From Pseudomonadota bacterium (GTDB lineage: Bacteria > Pseudomonadota > Gammaproteobacteria > Burkholderiales > Ferrovaceae): a stretch of DNA of 45,821 bases. Every line of letters begins with the position of its first letter. The stretch's first letter is position 1. The stretch covers positions 1-45,821 of the forward strand of contig JAJZRV010000008.1 in assembly GCA_021850135.1 (NCBI GenBank), written 5' to 3'. The position numbers were made by a program, and so were the translations under genes. This document shows, one piece after another, positions 24,143 to 33,364 of the stretch. A model generated the notes under the pieces. That model was not told the origin of the DNA and searched no databases. It saw only the letters and a list, made by a program, of their open reading frames with translations.

Positions 24143-24718
24143 ATGGGAGCTCCAGTGCGCAACAAAAGCGTCATTGCCGAGGCCAAGCAGATCCAGTTTG
24201 CGGTCGAAATGATCGAACTCGGCGCGCGACTGCAGCTGCTGCAGGAAGAAACTTCCCTCAGTCGCGAACGCCTGCTGAAGCTGTACAAGGAAGTCACCGG
24301 CCGTTCCCCATCCAAGGGCATGCTGCCTTATTCCACAGACTGGTTCATCAGTTGGCAGCCCAATATTCACTCTTCCCTGTTCATGGGGATTTACCAATTC
24401 CTGGCAAAAAACGCATCACTGTCCGGCCTGGAGTTGCTCATCAAAAGCTACCGCCTGTACCTAGAGCAGATCGGCGTCAGCAACGACGAACCGATCCTCA
24501 GCATCACCCGCGCCTGGTTTCTCGTGCGCTTTCTGGACGCCAACATGCTGCAGCTGACGGCCTGTAATACCTGTGGCGGGCAATTTGTGGTGCACACCAA
24601 CGAGCTGTACGAAGATTACGTCTGCGGCGTCTGCCGCCCTCCTTCGCGCGCCGGCAAGACCCGCAGGTCAACACAGGGCACGCCCCCCCTCCCCGAAAGC
24701 ACCTGTAAAGTCCCTTAA
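24143..24718 (+). CDS. flhC: Flagellar transcriptional regulator FlhC
   Basis: FlhC is the DNA-binding partner of FlhD. The 191-aa product shows the family core (IELGARLQLLQEETSLSRERLLKLYKE, GMLPYSTDWFISW, KSYRLYLEQ) and four zinc-binding cysteines (CNTC ... CGVC). A GTG at 24155, with GGGAG just upstream, lines up better with the E. coli N-terminus than the ATG at 24143; either is possible. Its TAA stop is also the first three bases of the motA -35 element. Confidence 0.96.
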   Translation: MGAPVRNKSVIAEAKQIQFAVEMIELGARLQLLQEETSLSRERLLKLYKEVTGRSPSKGMLPYSTDWFISWQPNIHSSLFMGIYQFLAKNASLSGLELLIKSYRLYLEQIGVSNDEPILSITRAWFLVRFLDANMLQLTACNTCGGQFVVHTNELYEDYVCGVCRPPSRAGKTRRSTQGTPPLPESTCKVP

Positions 24719-24742
24719 AGTTTGTCTTAAATTTGCCGTTAA
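24716..24742 (+). promoter_or_regulatory. Sigma-28 promoter of motA
   Basis: TAAAGTTT (24716-24723), an 11-base spacer, then GCCGTTAA (24735-24742), 15 of 16 positions. The first TAA is the flhC stop codon. Expected start near 24749, about 53 bases before motA. Confidence 0.9.
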
Positions 24743-24750
24743 CACTCCCG

Positions 24751-24769
24751 AAGGCGTGGTTTACGCCTT
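24751..24769 (+). other. Hairpin at the 5' end of motA mRNA
   Basis: A perfect 7-bp stem (24751-24757 AAGGCGT with 24763-24769 ACGCCTT) and 5-base loop, followed by ATTTTG. It would begin within a few bases of the predicted transcription start. It could protect the mRNA 5' end or form part of a small RNA. Confidence 0.5.
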
Positions 24770-24801
24770 ATTTTGCGTCATCAGCCTTCGGAGCGCTCGT
24801 T

Positions 24802-25656
24802 ATGTTTGTGATAGTCGGATACTTGGTGGTGGCCGCCGCCGTCTTTGGTGGATTCGCGCTCGCGGGAGGACATCTGGCCGCCCTGCTTCAGCCCATTGAA
24901 CTCCTGATGATTGGCGGTGGTGCGGCTGGAGCCTTTTTTGTAGGAAATTCCCCCAAGGCCGTCAAGGCCACGCTCAAGGCCTTTCCCACCGTTTTCAAGG
25001 GATCAAAATATAGCAAGGACGTGTACATGGAGCTGATGGCCCTCCTGTACGAATTGTTGGGCAAAATGCGTAAGGAAGGCCTGATGTCCATTGAAGGAGA
25101 TGTGGAGCGGCCCTCGGAAAGCCCGCTGTTCTCAAAATACCCAAAAATCACTTCAGATCACCATGTCATTGAATTCATGACGGATTATTTACGCATTATG
25201 ATTAGCGGCAATCTCAATGCCATGGAAATCGAAAATCTCATGGACGTGGAAATTGAGACCCATCATCACGAAATCCTGATTCCTGCCCACGTCATCAGCA
25301 AAATGGGGGACGGGCTGCCGGCATTCGGAATCGTGGCTGCAGTCATGGGCGTGGTGCACACCATGGAATCGGTGGGCGCCCCCCCCGCAGAACTGGGGAT
25401 CATGATTGCCCACGCCCTGGTGGGCACGTTTTTAGGCATTTTGCTGGCGTATGGCTTCATCGGGCCCCTGGGCACCCTGCTGGAGCAAAAAGCCGAAGAA
25501 TCCTCCAAGATGTTCCAGACCATCAAGGTCACCCTGTTGGCCAGTCTCAATGGGTATGCTCCTGCCATGGCAGTCGAATTCGGACGCAAGGCGCTCAATT
25601 CCACTGAGCGCCCCGGCTTCAGCGAACTGGAAGAACATGTCAAGCAAAAACGCTGA
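24802..25656 (+). CDS. motA: Flagellar stator protein MotA
   Basis: MotA forms the proton channel with MotB and generates torque. The product is 284 aa with four membrane helices: VIVGYLVVAAAVFGGFAL, PIELLMIGGGAAGAFFV, and after the cytoplasmic loop GLPAFGIVAAVMGVVHTM and MIAHALVGTFLGILLAYGFIG. The loop has the charged torque region (LGKMRKEGLMSIEGDVERP). The ATG at 24802 has GGAG 10 bases upstream. It is followed by motB after 23 bases. Confidence 0.97.
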   Translation: MFVIVGYLVVAAAVFGGFALAGGHLAALLQPIELLMIGGGAAGAFFVGNSPKAVKATLKAFPTVFKGSKYSKDVYMELMALLYELLGKMRKEGLMSIEGDVERPSESPLFSKYPKITSDHHVIEFMTDYLRIMISGNLNAMEIENLMDVEIETHHHEILIPAHVISKMGDGLPAFGIVAAVMGVVHTMESVGAPPAELGIMIAHALVGTFLGILLAYGFIGPLGTLLEQKAEESSKMFQTIKVTLLASLNGYAPAMAVEFGRKALNSTERPGFSELEEHVKQKR

Positions 25657-25679
25657 AAGCCGCCTGAGAGAGCCTGCCC

Positions 25680-26666
25680 ATGTCCAATGACGACAAGCGC
25701 CCTATCGTCATCAAGCGCATCAAGAAAGTTGCAGGCGCCCACCACGGTGGCGCTTGGAAGATTGCCTATGCCGACTTCGTGACAGCCATGATGGCCTTCT
25801 TCCTGCTGATGTGGCTGCTCGGCTCCACGACCAAAGGCGACTTGCAGGGTATTGAGGACTATTTCAAGACCCCCCTGAAAGTTGCCCTGGAGGGAGGATC
25901 GGGAAGCGGGGACAGTTCGAGCGTCATCAAGGGCGGCGGCAAGGATCTGACGCGCAGCGAAGGGCAGGTCAAACGGGGCGACTTGCCCACTGAAAAAAGG
26001 ATCATCAATCTCAAGGCGGCCCAGGAAGAGTTTCAACGTCTGGAACGCGAAAAGGAGCTAAACAAACTGAAGGAACTCAAGGCGAATATCGAAAAAGCCG
26101 TGGACTCCAATGGCAAACTGAACAAGTTCAAGAACCAGATCCTGCTCGATATCACCAGCGAAGGTTTACGGATCCAGATCGTGGACGAAAAAAGCCGGCC
26201 CATGTTCCGCCTGGGTAGCTCCCAGCTGGAACCTTACACCAAGGATATCCTGCACGAAATCGGCAATACCCTGAATCAGGTGCCCAACCGGATCAGCTTG
26301 TCGGGACACACCGATGCCCATCTGTATGCTTCGGACAAGTCCGGCTACAACAATTGGGATTTGTCCGCCGATCGCGCCAATGCGTCGCGCCGCGAACTGA
26401 TTGCCGGGGGCATGGACCCCAACAAGATTGCCCGGGTGGTAGGCCTGGCCTCGGCCGTGTTGCTCAACCCGAAAGACCCCCTTGACCCCATCAATCGCCG
26501 CATCAGCATCATCGTCATGAACAAGAAGGCTGAGGAATCTGCCCAGCATGACGGCGGGGTTCTCGAAGTGGAAACGGGAGGCGCCGGGGAATCCGGCAAC
26601 AGCACGCCGGCAGCTGTCGCACCCGATACAACGCTGGCGCCAGCTGCCCCACCCCCCCAACGTTAA
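25680..26666 (+). CDS. motB: Flagellar stator protein MotB
   Basis: MotB anchors the stator to peptidoglycan. The 328-aa protein has one membrane helix with the essential Asp (D32, in [17 protein letters not shown]), a plug and linker region, and the OmpA-like domain ([32 protein letters not shown]). It ends with a Pro/Ala-rich tail. Its TAA stop opens the -35 element of the next promoter. Confidence 0.97.
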   Translation: MSNDDKRPIVIKRIKKVAGAHHGGAWKIAYADFVTAMMAFFLLMWLLGSTTKGDLQGIEDYFKTPLKVALEGGSGSGDSSSVIKGGGKDLTRSEGQVKRGDLPTEKRIINLKAAQEEFQRLEREKELNKLKELKANIEKAVDSNGKLNKFKNQILLDITSEGLRIQIVDEKSRPMFRLGSSQLEPYTKDILHEIGNTLNQVPNRISLSGHTDAHLYASDKSGYNNWDLSADRANASRRELIAGGMDPNKIARVVGLASAVLLNPKDPLDPINRRISIIVMNKKAEESAQHDGGVLEVETGGAGESGNSTPAAVAPDTTLAPAAPPPQR

Positions 26667-26690
26667 AGTTTCCGCCGGACAAGCCGAAAC
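26664..26690 (+). promoter_or_regulatory. Sigma-28 promoter of the chemoreceptor-che operon
   Basis: TAAAGTTT (26664-26671), an 11-base spacer, then GCCGAAAC (26683-26690), 14 of 16 positions. The TAA is the motB stop codon. Expected start near 26697, about 62 bases before the receptor gene. Confidence 0.85.
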
Positions 26691-26758
26691 AATACTACAA
26701 CCGACGGAATGGCAGCCCCGGCACGGGGCCAGACGAAAGGGACCAGGAGAAGATGCGC

Positions 26759-28384
26759 ATGGCAAATTGGTGGAACAGCTTATCGCTCAAGAACAAGCTG
26801 CAGATCCCCATCCAGTTGACCATCCTGGTCATTCTGGTCGTTGCGCAACGCCTGATCTTCAACCAGTTCGAACAGCGTACTCTGGAAGAATCCCGCCAAA
26901 AGGCCATCATCTCGGCCGACGGGGTGATCAACGGTCTCAACATCATGATGGAGACCGGCGTCATCAGCGACAAGGAAAACCGCAAGCTCTTCATCACCAA
27001 AATGGGGGCTTCGTCCAATGTCAGCGAACTGCGCGTCATTCGAAACCAGCAGGTCTCTGACCAGTACGGCCCTGGAATGCCCGAAGAAGCAGCCAAAGAT
27101 GCCATGGATCATGCGGCTCTGGATACCGCCAAGGTCCAGACTTCCCTTCAGGGCTCGGGCGACAAAAAAACCTTGAGGGTCGTCGTCCCTTTTATTGTCT
27201 CCACCAATTTCCGCGGGACCAACTGCCTGCTCTGCCACCAGGTCAAGGAGGGCAGTGTAAACGGCGCCGCCAGCATCACCCTGGACCTTCAAAACGAGTA
27301 TGACCTGATCCGGAAAGGCAGCCTGTTTCTGTGGGGTGCACAAATCGTCATGCAGGTCATTCTGTATTTCATCATTGGCGGGAGCATCTCTCGCATCACG
27401 CGACCAACACGGGAACTGCAGCAAACCATGCACACCATGCTTGCCGATGGTGACCTGACCCGCCGCGCTCCCGTGCGCAGTGGTGACGAAATCGGACAGA
27501 CCGCCAAGGCATTCAACTCGTTTGTCGAGGGATTCCAGCGCATCATCACCCAACTGCAGGGCTACTCTGATCGCGTCTCTGCCTCGGCACGCGCCCTGTC
27601 GGAAAATACCGGGGCCGTGGAAACCAGCACCCGCAGGCAGAGCGAAGAAGCTGCCAATGCCTCCAGTCTGGTGGATGGCATGAGCCAGAGCATTGCGTCA
27701 GTGGCGGAAAACGCCCTGGATGTTGCCAAACTTTCCCAGGAAAGCCTGCAGCGCGCCCAACTGGGCCAGAAGAACCTGCATGAAATGATGAATGAAATCG
27801 GGCACGTTGAAGCCACTGTCAAGGAAATGGCTGAATCTGTGGGCGATTTCGTCAAAAGTGCCCAATCCATCACCAACATGACGCAACAGGTGCGCGACAT
27901 CGCCGAGCAGACCAATCTCCTGGCCCTCAATGCGGCGATCGAAGCGGCCCGCGCAGGGGAACAGGGACGCGGATTCGCGGTGGTTGCCGACGAAGTCCGC
28001 AAACTGGCCGAAAAATCTGCGCTCTCAGCCAGCCAGATCGATGTGGTCACGCAGCAACTCAGCGGTCAGAGTGCCCAGGTGGATCGCAGTGTGCAAAGCG
28101 GGTTAAATTCGCTTCAAAGCAGCCGCACGCACATGCAAGCTGTTGCCGAGGTGCTCTCCGAATCCACCGAGTCTGTCAATAATGTCAGTAAGGGGGTGGA
28201 TGACATTTCGGCTTCGGTCAACCAACAAAAAAATGCCAGTCAGGACATCAGTCGCAACCTGGAACAGATGGCATCGATGGCAGAAGCCAACTCGGCCTCC
28301 ATCAAGAGCACCGTTCAGGCCGTCAGGGAAATGGAAGCGCTCGCCGCCAGTCTCAGAGAGGCCGGCGGCCAATTCAAGGTATAA
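26759..28384 (+). CDS. Methyl-accepting chemotaxis protein with a periplasmic c-type heme motif
   Basis: A transmembrane chemoreceptor of 541 aa. Order: membrane helix 1 (about 15-31); periplasmic domain with one CxxCH motif (C156-L-L-C159-H160); membrane helix 2 (about 198-215); HAMP ([26 protein letters not shown]); and the conserved signalling tip ([41 protein letters not shown]). CxxCH binds heme c covalently after export, so this is likely a redox, oxygen or NO sensor; that is inference from the motif. It lacks the C-terminal CheR-tethering pentapeptide. ATG 26759 has AGGAG 9 bases upstream; ATG 26753 is too close to it. Confidence 0.9.
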   Translation: MANWWNSLSLKNKLQIPIQLTILVILVVAQRLIFNQFEQRTLEESRQKAIISADGVINGLNIMMETGVISDKENRKLFITKMGASSNVSELRVIRNQQVSDQYGPGMPEEAAKDAMDHAALDTAKVQTSLQGSGDKKTLRVVVPFIVSTNFRGTNCLLCHQVKEGSVNGAASITLDLQNEYDLIRKGSLFLWGAQIVMQVILYFIIGGSISRITRPTRELQQTMHTMLADGDLTRRAPVRSGDEIGQTAKAFNSFVEGFQRIITQLQGYSDRVSASARALSENTGAVETSTRRQSEEAANASSLVDGMSQSIASVAENALDVAKLSQESLQRAQLGQKNLHEMMNEIGHVEATVKEMAESVGDFVKSAQSITNMTQQVRDIAEQTNLLALNAAIEAARAGEQGRGFAVVADEVRKLAEKSALSASQIDVVTQQLSGQSAQVDRSVQSGLNSLQSSRTHMQAVAEVLSESTESVNNVSKGVDDISASVNQQKNASQDISRNLEQMASMAEANSASIKSTVQAVREMEALAASLREAGGQFKV

Positions 28385-28396
28385 CGGGATCGAAAC

Positions 28397-29344
28397 ATGT
28401 CTGAACTGCTCACAAATGTGGATGCCAGAACCAAACTGGCCGGAACCAACAAGCTGGAGATCCTGATGTTCACCCTGGGCACGGATCGCCATACCCGCCG
28501 CCGCGAAACATTCGGGATCAACGTATTCAAGGTACGTGAAGTCTTGCGCGCGCCGACCATCACCCAGGCTCCCGACATGCCCACTGCTGTGGAAGGCATG
28601 GTGAGCCTGCGCGGCGCATTGGTGCCGATCATTGATCTGGCCAAGTACGCCCGCGTGGAAGTCGAAGCCAAACCGGAAATCATGATCGTCACGGAATACA
28701 ACGGTCATATTCAGGGTTTTCTGGTGGAGTCGGTGGATACGATCCTTCGCCTGGACTGGTCTTCCATGAAAGTTCCCCCCGACATGATGAATGCCAACAT
28801 GGGCGGACTGGTCACGGCAGTCACCGAATTGCCCGATGGCCGTCTGGTCATGATGCTGGACGTTGAACGCGTTCTCGCCGAAACCTCCCATGTCGGCGAG
28901 GACGACATGATTTTCAAGAACGTACAGCCCCTGGGGATCGCCAACCGTCGAGTGTTTTATGCCGACGATTCATCGGTGGCAAGGCGGCAGATCGAGCGCA
29001 CCCTGGAGGCGATGGAAGTCAAGGGTGTCGGTGCCGTCAATGGACGCCAGGCTTGGCAGGAACTGCAGAAAATGGCTGATTACGCTGATGCCGCGCACAT
29101 TCCCGTCAAGGACATGGTTCAGGTCATCCTCACCGATGTCGAAATGCCAGAAATGGACGGCTATATGCTGACGCGCAAGATCAAGGATGACAAACGTTTT
29201 GATGGCATCCCGATTTTGATGCACTCCTCGCTGTCCGGCAGCTCCAACCAACAGTTGGGCAAGGCGGTCGGCGTGGACGAGTATGTTTCAAAATTTGAAC
29301 CCAATCGTCTGGCGCAAACCTTGGCGCGTTTATTGATGAAGTAA
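28397..29344 (+). CDS. cheV: CheV chemotaxis coupling protein, copy 1
   Basis: CheV joins a CheW-like coupling domain to a response-regulator receiver. In this 315-aa protein the CheW domain covers about 18-165 ([32 protein letters not shown]). The receiver covers about 185-312, with acidic pair D190-D191, phosphate-accepting D247 (ILTDVEMPEMDG), S277 and K299, so it should be phosphorylatable by CheA. It lies 12 bases after the receptor gene and 11 before a second cheV. With no cheW in the window, it may be the main coupling protein here. Confidence 0.95.
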   Translation: MSELLTNVDARTKLAGTNKLEILMFTLGTDRHTRRRETFGINVFKVREVLRAPTITQAPDMPTAVEGMVSLRGALVPIIDLAKYARVEVEAKPEIMIVTEYNGHIQGFLVESVDTILRLDWSSMKVPPDMMNANMGGLVTAVTELPDGRLVMMLDVERVLAETSHVGEDDMIFKNVQPLGIANRRVFYADDSSVARRQIERTLEAMEVKGVGAVNGRQAWQELQKMADYADAAHIPVKDMVQVILTDVEMPEMDGYMLTRKIKDDKRFDGIPILMHSSLSGSSNQQLGKAVGVDEYVSKFEPNRLAQTLARLLMK

Positions 29345-29355
29345 TCAGGAAGATC

Positions 29356-30339
29356 ATGAGCCTAGCCGACTATCGTTCTGCCGCTACCAACGACCTGCCC
29401 GTCCTGCCCTCAGACGGCGGGGGAGGGCTGCTGGATGCCGTGGACGCGCGTACCAACCTGGCAGGATCCAACAAGATGGAGATCCTGCTGTTTTCCCTGG
29501 GCACCCAGGAACACTTCGGCATCAACGTCTTCAAGGTGCGCGAAGTGACGCATGCCATGAAAGTCACCCGGACACCCAATATGCCTGAAGGCGTTGCCGG
29601 AATCGTCAGCCTGCGGGGGCACATCATTCCCGTGCTGGATCTCGCAAGCTACATGAAACTGGAAAACGCCACGCAACACGAACGCTCCACGATGATGGTC
29701 ACCGAATATAGCCGTCATACCCTGGGTTTTTTGGTTCAGGGTGTCAACCGCATCATCCGCGTAGACTGGGACAAGGTGCATGCCCCTGAAAACACGATGG
29801 CGGGTGGTGGAAATCTGATCACTGCCATCACGGAACTGCCCAATGGCGACCTGGTTTCAATCGTGGACGTGGAGCAGGTCCTGGCCAATGCCTTCGGCGA
29901 GGATGTGGTCGGCGCGGTGACTAAAATCGAAAGAGGGCATGAAATGTGCGTCTTTTTCGTGGATGACTCGTCCGTTGCACGAAAGACAATATCGGAACTC
30001 CTTGACAAGATGGGAGTAAAACACCTGCGGGCCAACAACGGACGAGAAGCCTGGGAGCGTCTGCAAGGGCTGGCTGACAGCGCAAGCCACTCCGGGACGC
30101 CCCTGCATGACCAGGTCCAGGTCATTTTGGTGGATGCCGAAATGCCGGAAATGGATGGCTACGTGCTGACGCAGCACATCAAGGCAGACCACCGCTTTGA
30201 CGGAATTCCGGTGGTCATGCATTCCTCATTGTCATCTCAAGCCAATCGGACCATGGGCAACCGGGTTGGCGTGGATCATTATGTAGCCAAGTTTGATGCA
30301 GCCATGCTATCTGATACCCTGCGTCCCTTGTTGACATAA
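29356..30339 (+). CDS. cheV: CheV chemotaxis coupling protein, copy 2
   Basis: A second CheV of 327 aa, clearly a tandem paralogue of the first: [21 protein letters not shown] matches DARTKLAGTNKLEILMFTLGT. The CheW domain covers about 40-180. The receiver carries D203-D204 and phosphate-accepting D260 ([12 protein letters not shown]), with the same HSSLS and YVAKF ends. It has an extra ~20-residue N-terminus, and the two copies have diverged well, so the duplication is not recent. It precedes cheY by 22 bases. Confidence 0.95.
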   Translation: MSLADYRSAATNDLPVLPSDGGGGLLDAVDARTNLAGSNKMEILLFSLGTQEHFGINVFKVREVTHAMKVTRTPNMPEGVAGIVSLRGHIIPVLDLASYMKLENATQHERSTMMVTEYSRHTLGFLVQGVNRIIRVDWDKVHAPENTMAGGGNLITAITELPNGDLVSIVDVEQVLANAFGEDVVGAVTKIERGHEMCVFFVDDSSVARKTISELLDKMGVKHLRANNGREAWERLQGLADSASHSGTPLHDQVQVILVDAEMPEMDGYVLTQHIKADHRFDGIPVVMHSSLSSQANRTMGNRVGVDHYVAKFDAAMLSDTLRPLLT

Positions 30340-30361
30340 AGCACCTGATTGGAGACTTCGC

Positions 30362-30751
30362 GTGGTTGATGCAAATATGAAATTCCTGGTCGTGGACGAC
30401 TTTTCCACCATGCGTCGGATTGTCCGCAACCTATTGAAAGAACTAGGTTTTACAAACGTCCAGGAAGCGGAAGACGGGGTTGATGCGCTGCAAAAACTCA
30501 GTGCCGGCAACTTCGATTTTGTGGTTTCCGACTGGAACATGCCCAATATGACAGGCATCGAACTGCTTCGAAAGGTGCGTTCCGACCCGGCGCTCAAGCA
30601 TCTGCCTGTGCTCATGGTCACCGCGGAAGCCAAGCGGGAAAACATTATCGAGGCCGCCCAGGCTGGCGCCAGCGGTTATATCGTCAAACCCTTTACTGCC
30701 GCCACGCTGGACGAAAAACTCAAGAAGATTTTCCAGAACATGCAGAAGTGA
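30362..30751 (+). CDS. cheY: Chemotaxis response regulator CheY
   Basis: CheY-phosphate binds the motor switch FliM and changes rotation. The 129-aa product is very close to E. coli CheY and keeps the same numbering: D12, D13, phosphate-accepting D57, T87, Y106 and K109. It starts at GTG 30362 with GGAG 7 bases upstream. It is followed by cheZ. Confidence 0.98.
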   Translation: MVDANMKFLVVDDFSTMRRIVRNLLKELGFTNVQEAEDGVDALQKLSAGNFDFVVSDWNMPNMTGIELLRKVRSDPALKHLPVLMVTAEAKRENIIEAAQAGASGYIVKPFTAATLDEKLKKIFQNMQK

Positions 30752-30759
30752 GCCAGGCC

Positions 30760-31488
30760 ATGACCTCAAATCCCGCCGAGAACCAAGACAACGACAGCCT
30801 CGAGGCCCTCTTCGACAGCATCATTGCATCCACTCAGACCCCTGCAGATCCTGCGTCTTCATCCTCGGATTCCGCTGCATCGGAAGGTTCAGAAAAGGTT
30901 TTCAATCAACTGGGCCACCTCACCCGAACATTGCATGACAGCCTGCGCGAGTTGGGATTCGACAAGAATCTCGAGTCGATGGTTTCCTCCATTCCCGACG
31001 CACGTGATCGTTTGAGCTATGTGGCTGCGATGACCGAGCAGGCTGCAGAACGAGTACTAAATGCTACGGACGCGGCACAGCCCATCGTGAACATGCTTGA
31101 AACCGAAGCCCACCAGCTGGCTTCGAACTGGCAAAAACTTTTTGATCGTCAGCTTGATGTGGAACAGTTCAAGACACTGGCGACCCGTACCCATGCCTAC
31201 CTGGTGGAACTCCCCAAACAGACCAAGGCCACCAATGGTTATTTGATGGAAATCATGATGGCCCAGGACTTTCAGGACCTGACGGGGCAAGTGATCAAAA
31301 AGATCGTGGATGTCACCCAGCAGATGGAGCAGCAGCTGGTGGCTCTGCTGGTGGAGCATGCACCTCCCTCGGCCAGGGTTGATACGGGCAGCCTGCTCAA
31401 TGGTCCTGTGATCAATCCTCACAATCGATCTGACGTTGTCACCAGCCAGGATCAGGTAGACGATCTGCTGGAAAGCCTGGGGTTCTGA
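30760..31488 (+). CDS. cheZ: CheY phosphatase CheZ
   Basis: CheZ dephosphorylates CheY. The long four-helix region holds the catalytic motif DFQDLTGQVIKKI, and the C-terminus ends in the CheY-binding peptide DQVDDLLESLGF, almost as in E. coli. The start is uncertain: ATG 30760 is given; a GTG at 30748, overlapping the cheY stop, would add four residues. cheA follows directly. Confidence 0.96.
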   Translation: MTSNPAENQDNDSLEALFDSIIASTQTPADPASSSSDSAASEGSEKVFNQLGHLTRTLHDSLRELGFDKNLESMVSSIPDARDRLSYVAAMTEQAAERVLNATDAAQPIVNMLETEAHQLASNWQKLFDRQLDVEQFKTLATRTHAYLVELPKQTKATNGYLMEIMMAQDFQDLTGQVIKKIVDVTQQMEQQLVALLVEHAPPSARVDTGSLLNGPVINPHNRSDVVTSQDQVDDLLESLGF

Positions 31489-31489
31489 C

Positions 31490-33364
31490 ATGAATGATTT
31501 CGCGGGCATGGAAGAGTTATTGCAGGATTTCCTTCAGGAATCCTCGGACCTGCTATCCGACGTGGACAGCAAGCTTCTGAGCCTTGAGCAATCTCCCAAC
31601 GACAGCAACCTGCTCAATGACATTTTTCGTGGGTTTCACACGATCAAGGGGGGGGCGGGCTTTTTGAATGCCAGCGAACTGGTTTCCCTCTGCCATCTGA
31701 CGGAAAACCTCTTCGATCGGCTGCGCAATGCCGAATTGCGCCTGGATGCCGAAATCATGGATGCCATATTGGCAGCCACCAGCGAGATTCGGCACATGTT
31801 CAGCGCGCTTGCACAAGGCGTCCAGCCCTCCGCGGCACCCTCCGAACTGATTGCCTCGCTGCAAGCGGCGCTTGAAGGCCAGGCCGCGCCTCCTCGTTCC
31901 GGCGCACCTGCTGCGGCATCCGGAGGACCAGACTGGAACCAGCTTTATGAGGCACTGACGGGAGAGGCTTCGCCTGCCAATGTGTCTTCCGCCTTGCCGC
32001 CATCAATCCCTTCAATGACTGCTGCGGCGCCCACGCAGCCCCCAGCCACGCTAACCTCGCCTGCTGCGCCTGCTCCGGAGCCGGAAATTGATGAAGCGCG
32101 CCTCAAGACCAGTGCCTTTGGTCGCCGCGCCAGTGACATTCCGGGAAGCAGCGCACCCGCGGGTGGACGTCGTGAGGCAGAAAGCACCAAGGAAAACACC
32201 ATCCGTGTGGATACGGAGCGCCTGGATCAGGTGCTGAACCTGTCCGGAGAAATCGGGCTGACCAAGAACCGGCTGAACCAGCTACGTACCGAAATTCTTC
32301 TGGGCACGACAGACCCGGGTACCCTGCGCGCCCTGGATGAGGCCGTCAACCAGCTCGACATGCTGGTCGTCAGCCTGCAGAACTCGGTCATGAAGACCCG
32401 GATGCAACCTATCGGCCGGTTGTTCAAAAAATTTCCCAGACTGGCGCGTGATCTGGCACGTCAACTGGGCAAGGAGGTTGAGCTGGTTCTTTCCGGAGAG
32501 GAAACCGAGATTGACAAGACCATGATCGAGGACCTTAACGATCCCCTGGTCCACCTCATCCGGAATGCCGTCGATCACGGCGTTGAAGACCAGGAACAGC
32601 GCCTTGCAGCAGGCAAACCCGTCAAGAGCCTGATCCAGCTCCAGGCGCGCCAGGTGGGCGACCACATCATCATCGTGATTGCCGATGACGGGAAGGGCAT
32701 GCATCCCGACACGATTCGCGCCAAAGCCATCGAAAAGGGATTGATCAGCGCAGAGATCGCAAACAACCTGGACGAAACCCAGTGTCTGGAGCTGATTTTC
32801 CTGCCAGGATTCTCCACCAAAGACCAGATCTCCAGCGTTTCCGGGCGCGGCGTAGGCATGGATGTGGTCAAAACCAATATCCAGAAATTGAACGGCACGG
32901 TTTCCATTCATTCGGCCGCAGGCAAAGGAACTGAGCTCACCATCTCCTTGCCGCTCACCCTGGCCATCCTGCCCGTGTTGCTGGTGCGTCTGGGTGACCA
33001 ATCCTTTGCTGCTCCGCTGTCCATGGTGCGCGAAATCATTTCGGTCAAAGCCGAACATCTGCAGCATGTGGGTGGAAAGGCCAATATGGTGGTTCGAGGA
33101 GAAGTTTTACCTGTCGTGTCCCTGGCCAGCATGATTGGCTGGGAAGAATCGGGAACCTCTGAAGTGGGCGTGTTGATGCACGTGGATAGTCACAGCTTTA
33201 TCCTGTCCGTGGACGGATTCGATGGACATGATGACGTGGTCATCAAGTCCATGGATACCTTCCGCCCCAAAGGCGTTGCGGGCGTCACCATGTCCAGCGA
33301 CGGTGAGATCGTCCTCATCCTCGACATCAAGGAGTTGCTGGGGATGACCCCGGCGGCCCACTGA
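31490..33364 (+). CDS. cheA: Chemotaxis histidine kinase CheA
   Basis: CheA phosphorylates CheY and the CheV receivers. Domains of the 624-aa protein: P1 with the phosphorylated H50 (FHTIKGGAGF), an Ala/Pro linker (about 105-205), P3 dimerisation (VDTERLDQVLNLSGEIGLTKNRL), P4 kinase with N box (HLIRNAVDHGVED), G1 (DDGKGM) and G2 (GRGVGMDVV), and P5, the CheW-like domain. No P2 docking domain is visible between P1 and P3. A run of eight G (31648-31655) codes the KGG of the P1 motif. Its end overlaps the convergent chaN-like gene by 38 bases. Confidence 0.97.
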   Translation: MNDFAGMEELLQDFLQESSDLLSDVDSKLLSLEQSPNDSNLLNDIFRGFHTIKGGAGFLNASELVSLCHLTENLFDRLRNAELRLDAEIMDAILAATSEIRHMFSALAQGVQPSAAPSELIASLQAALEGQAAPPRSGAPAAASGGPDWNQLYEALTGEASPANVSSALPPSIPSMTAAAPTQPPATLTSPAAPAPEPEIDEARLKTSAFGRRASDIPGSSAPAGGRREAESTKENTIRVDTERLDQVLNLSGEIGLTKNRLNQLRTEILLGTTDPGTLRALDEAVNQLDMLVVSLQNSVMKTRMQPIGRLFKKFPRLARDLARQLGKEVELVLSGEETEIDKTMIEDLNDPLVHLIRNAVDHGVEDQEQRLAAGKPVKSLIQLQARQVGDHIIIVIADDGKGMHPDTIRAKAIEKGLISAEIANNLDETQCLELIFLPGFSTKDQISSVSGRGVGMDVVKTNIQKLNGTVSIHSAAGKGTELTISLPLTLAILPVLLVRLGDQSFAAPLSMVREIISVKAEHLQHVGGKANMVVRGEVLPVVSLASMIGWEESGTSEVGVLMHVDSHSFILSVDGFDGHDDVVIKSMDTFRPKGVAGVTMSSDGEIVLILDIKELLGMTPAAH

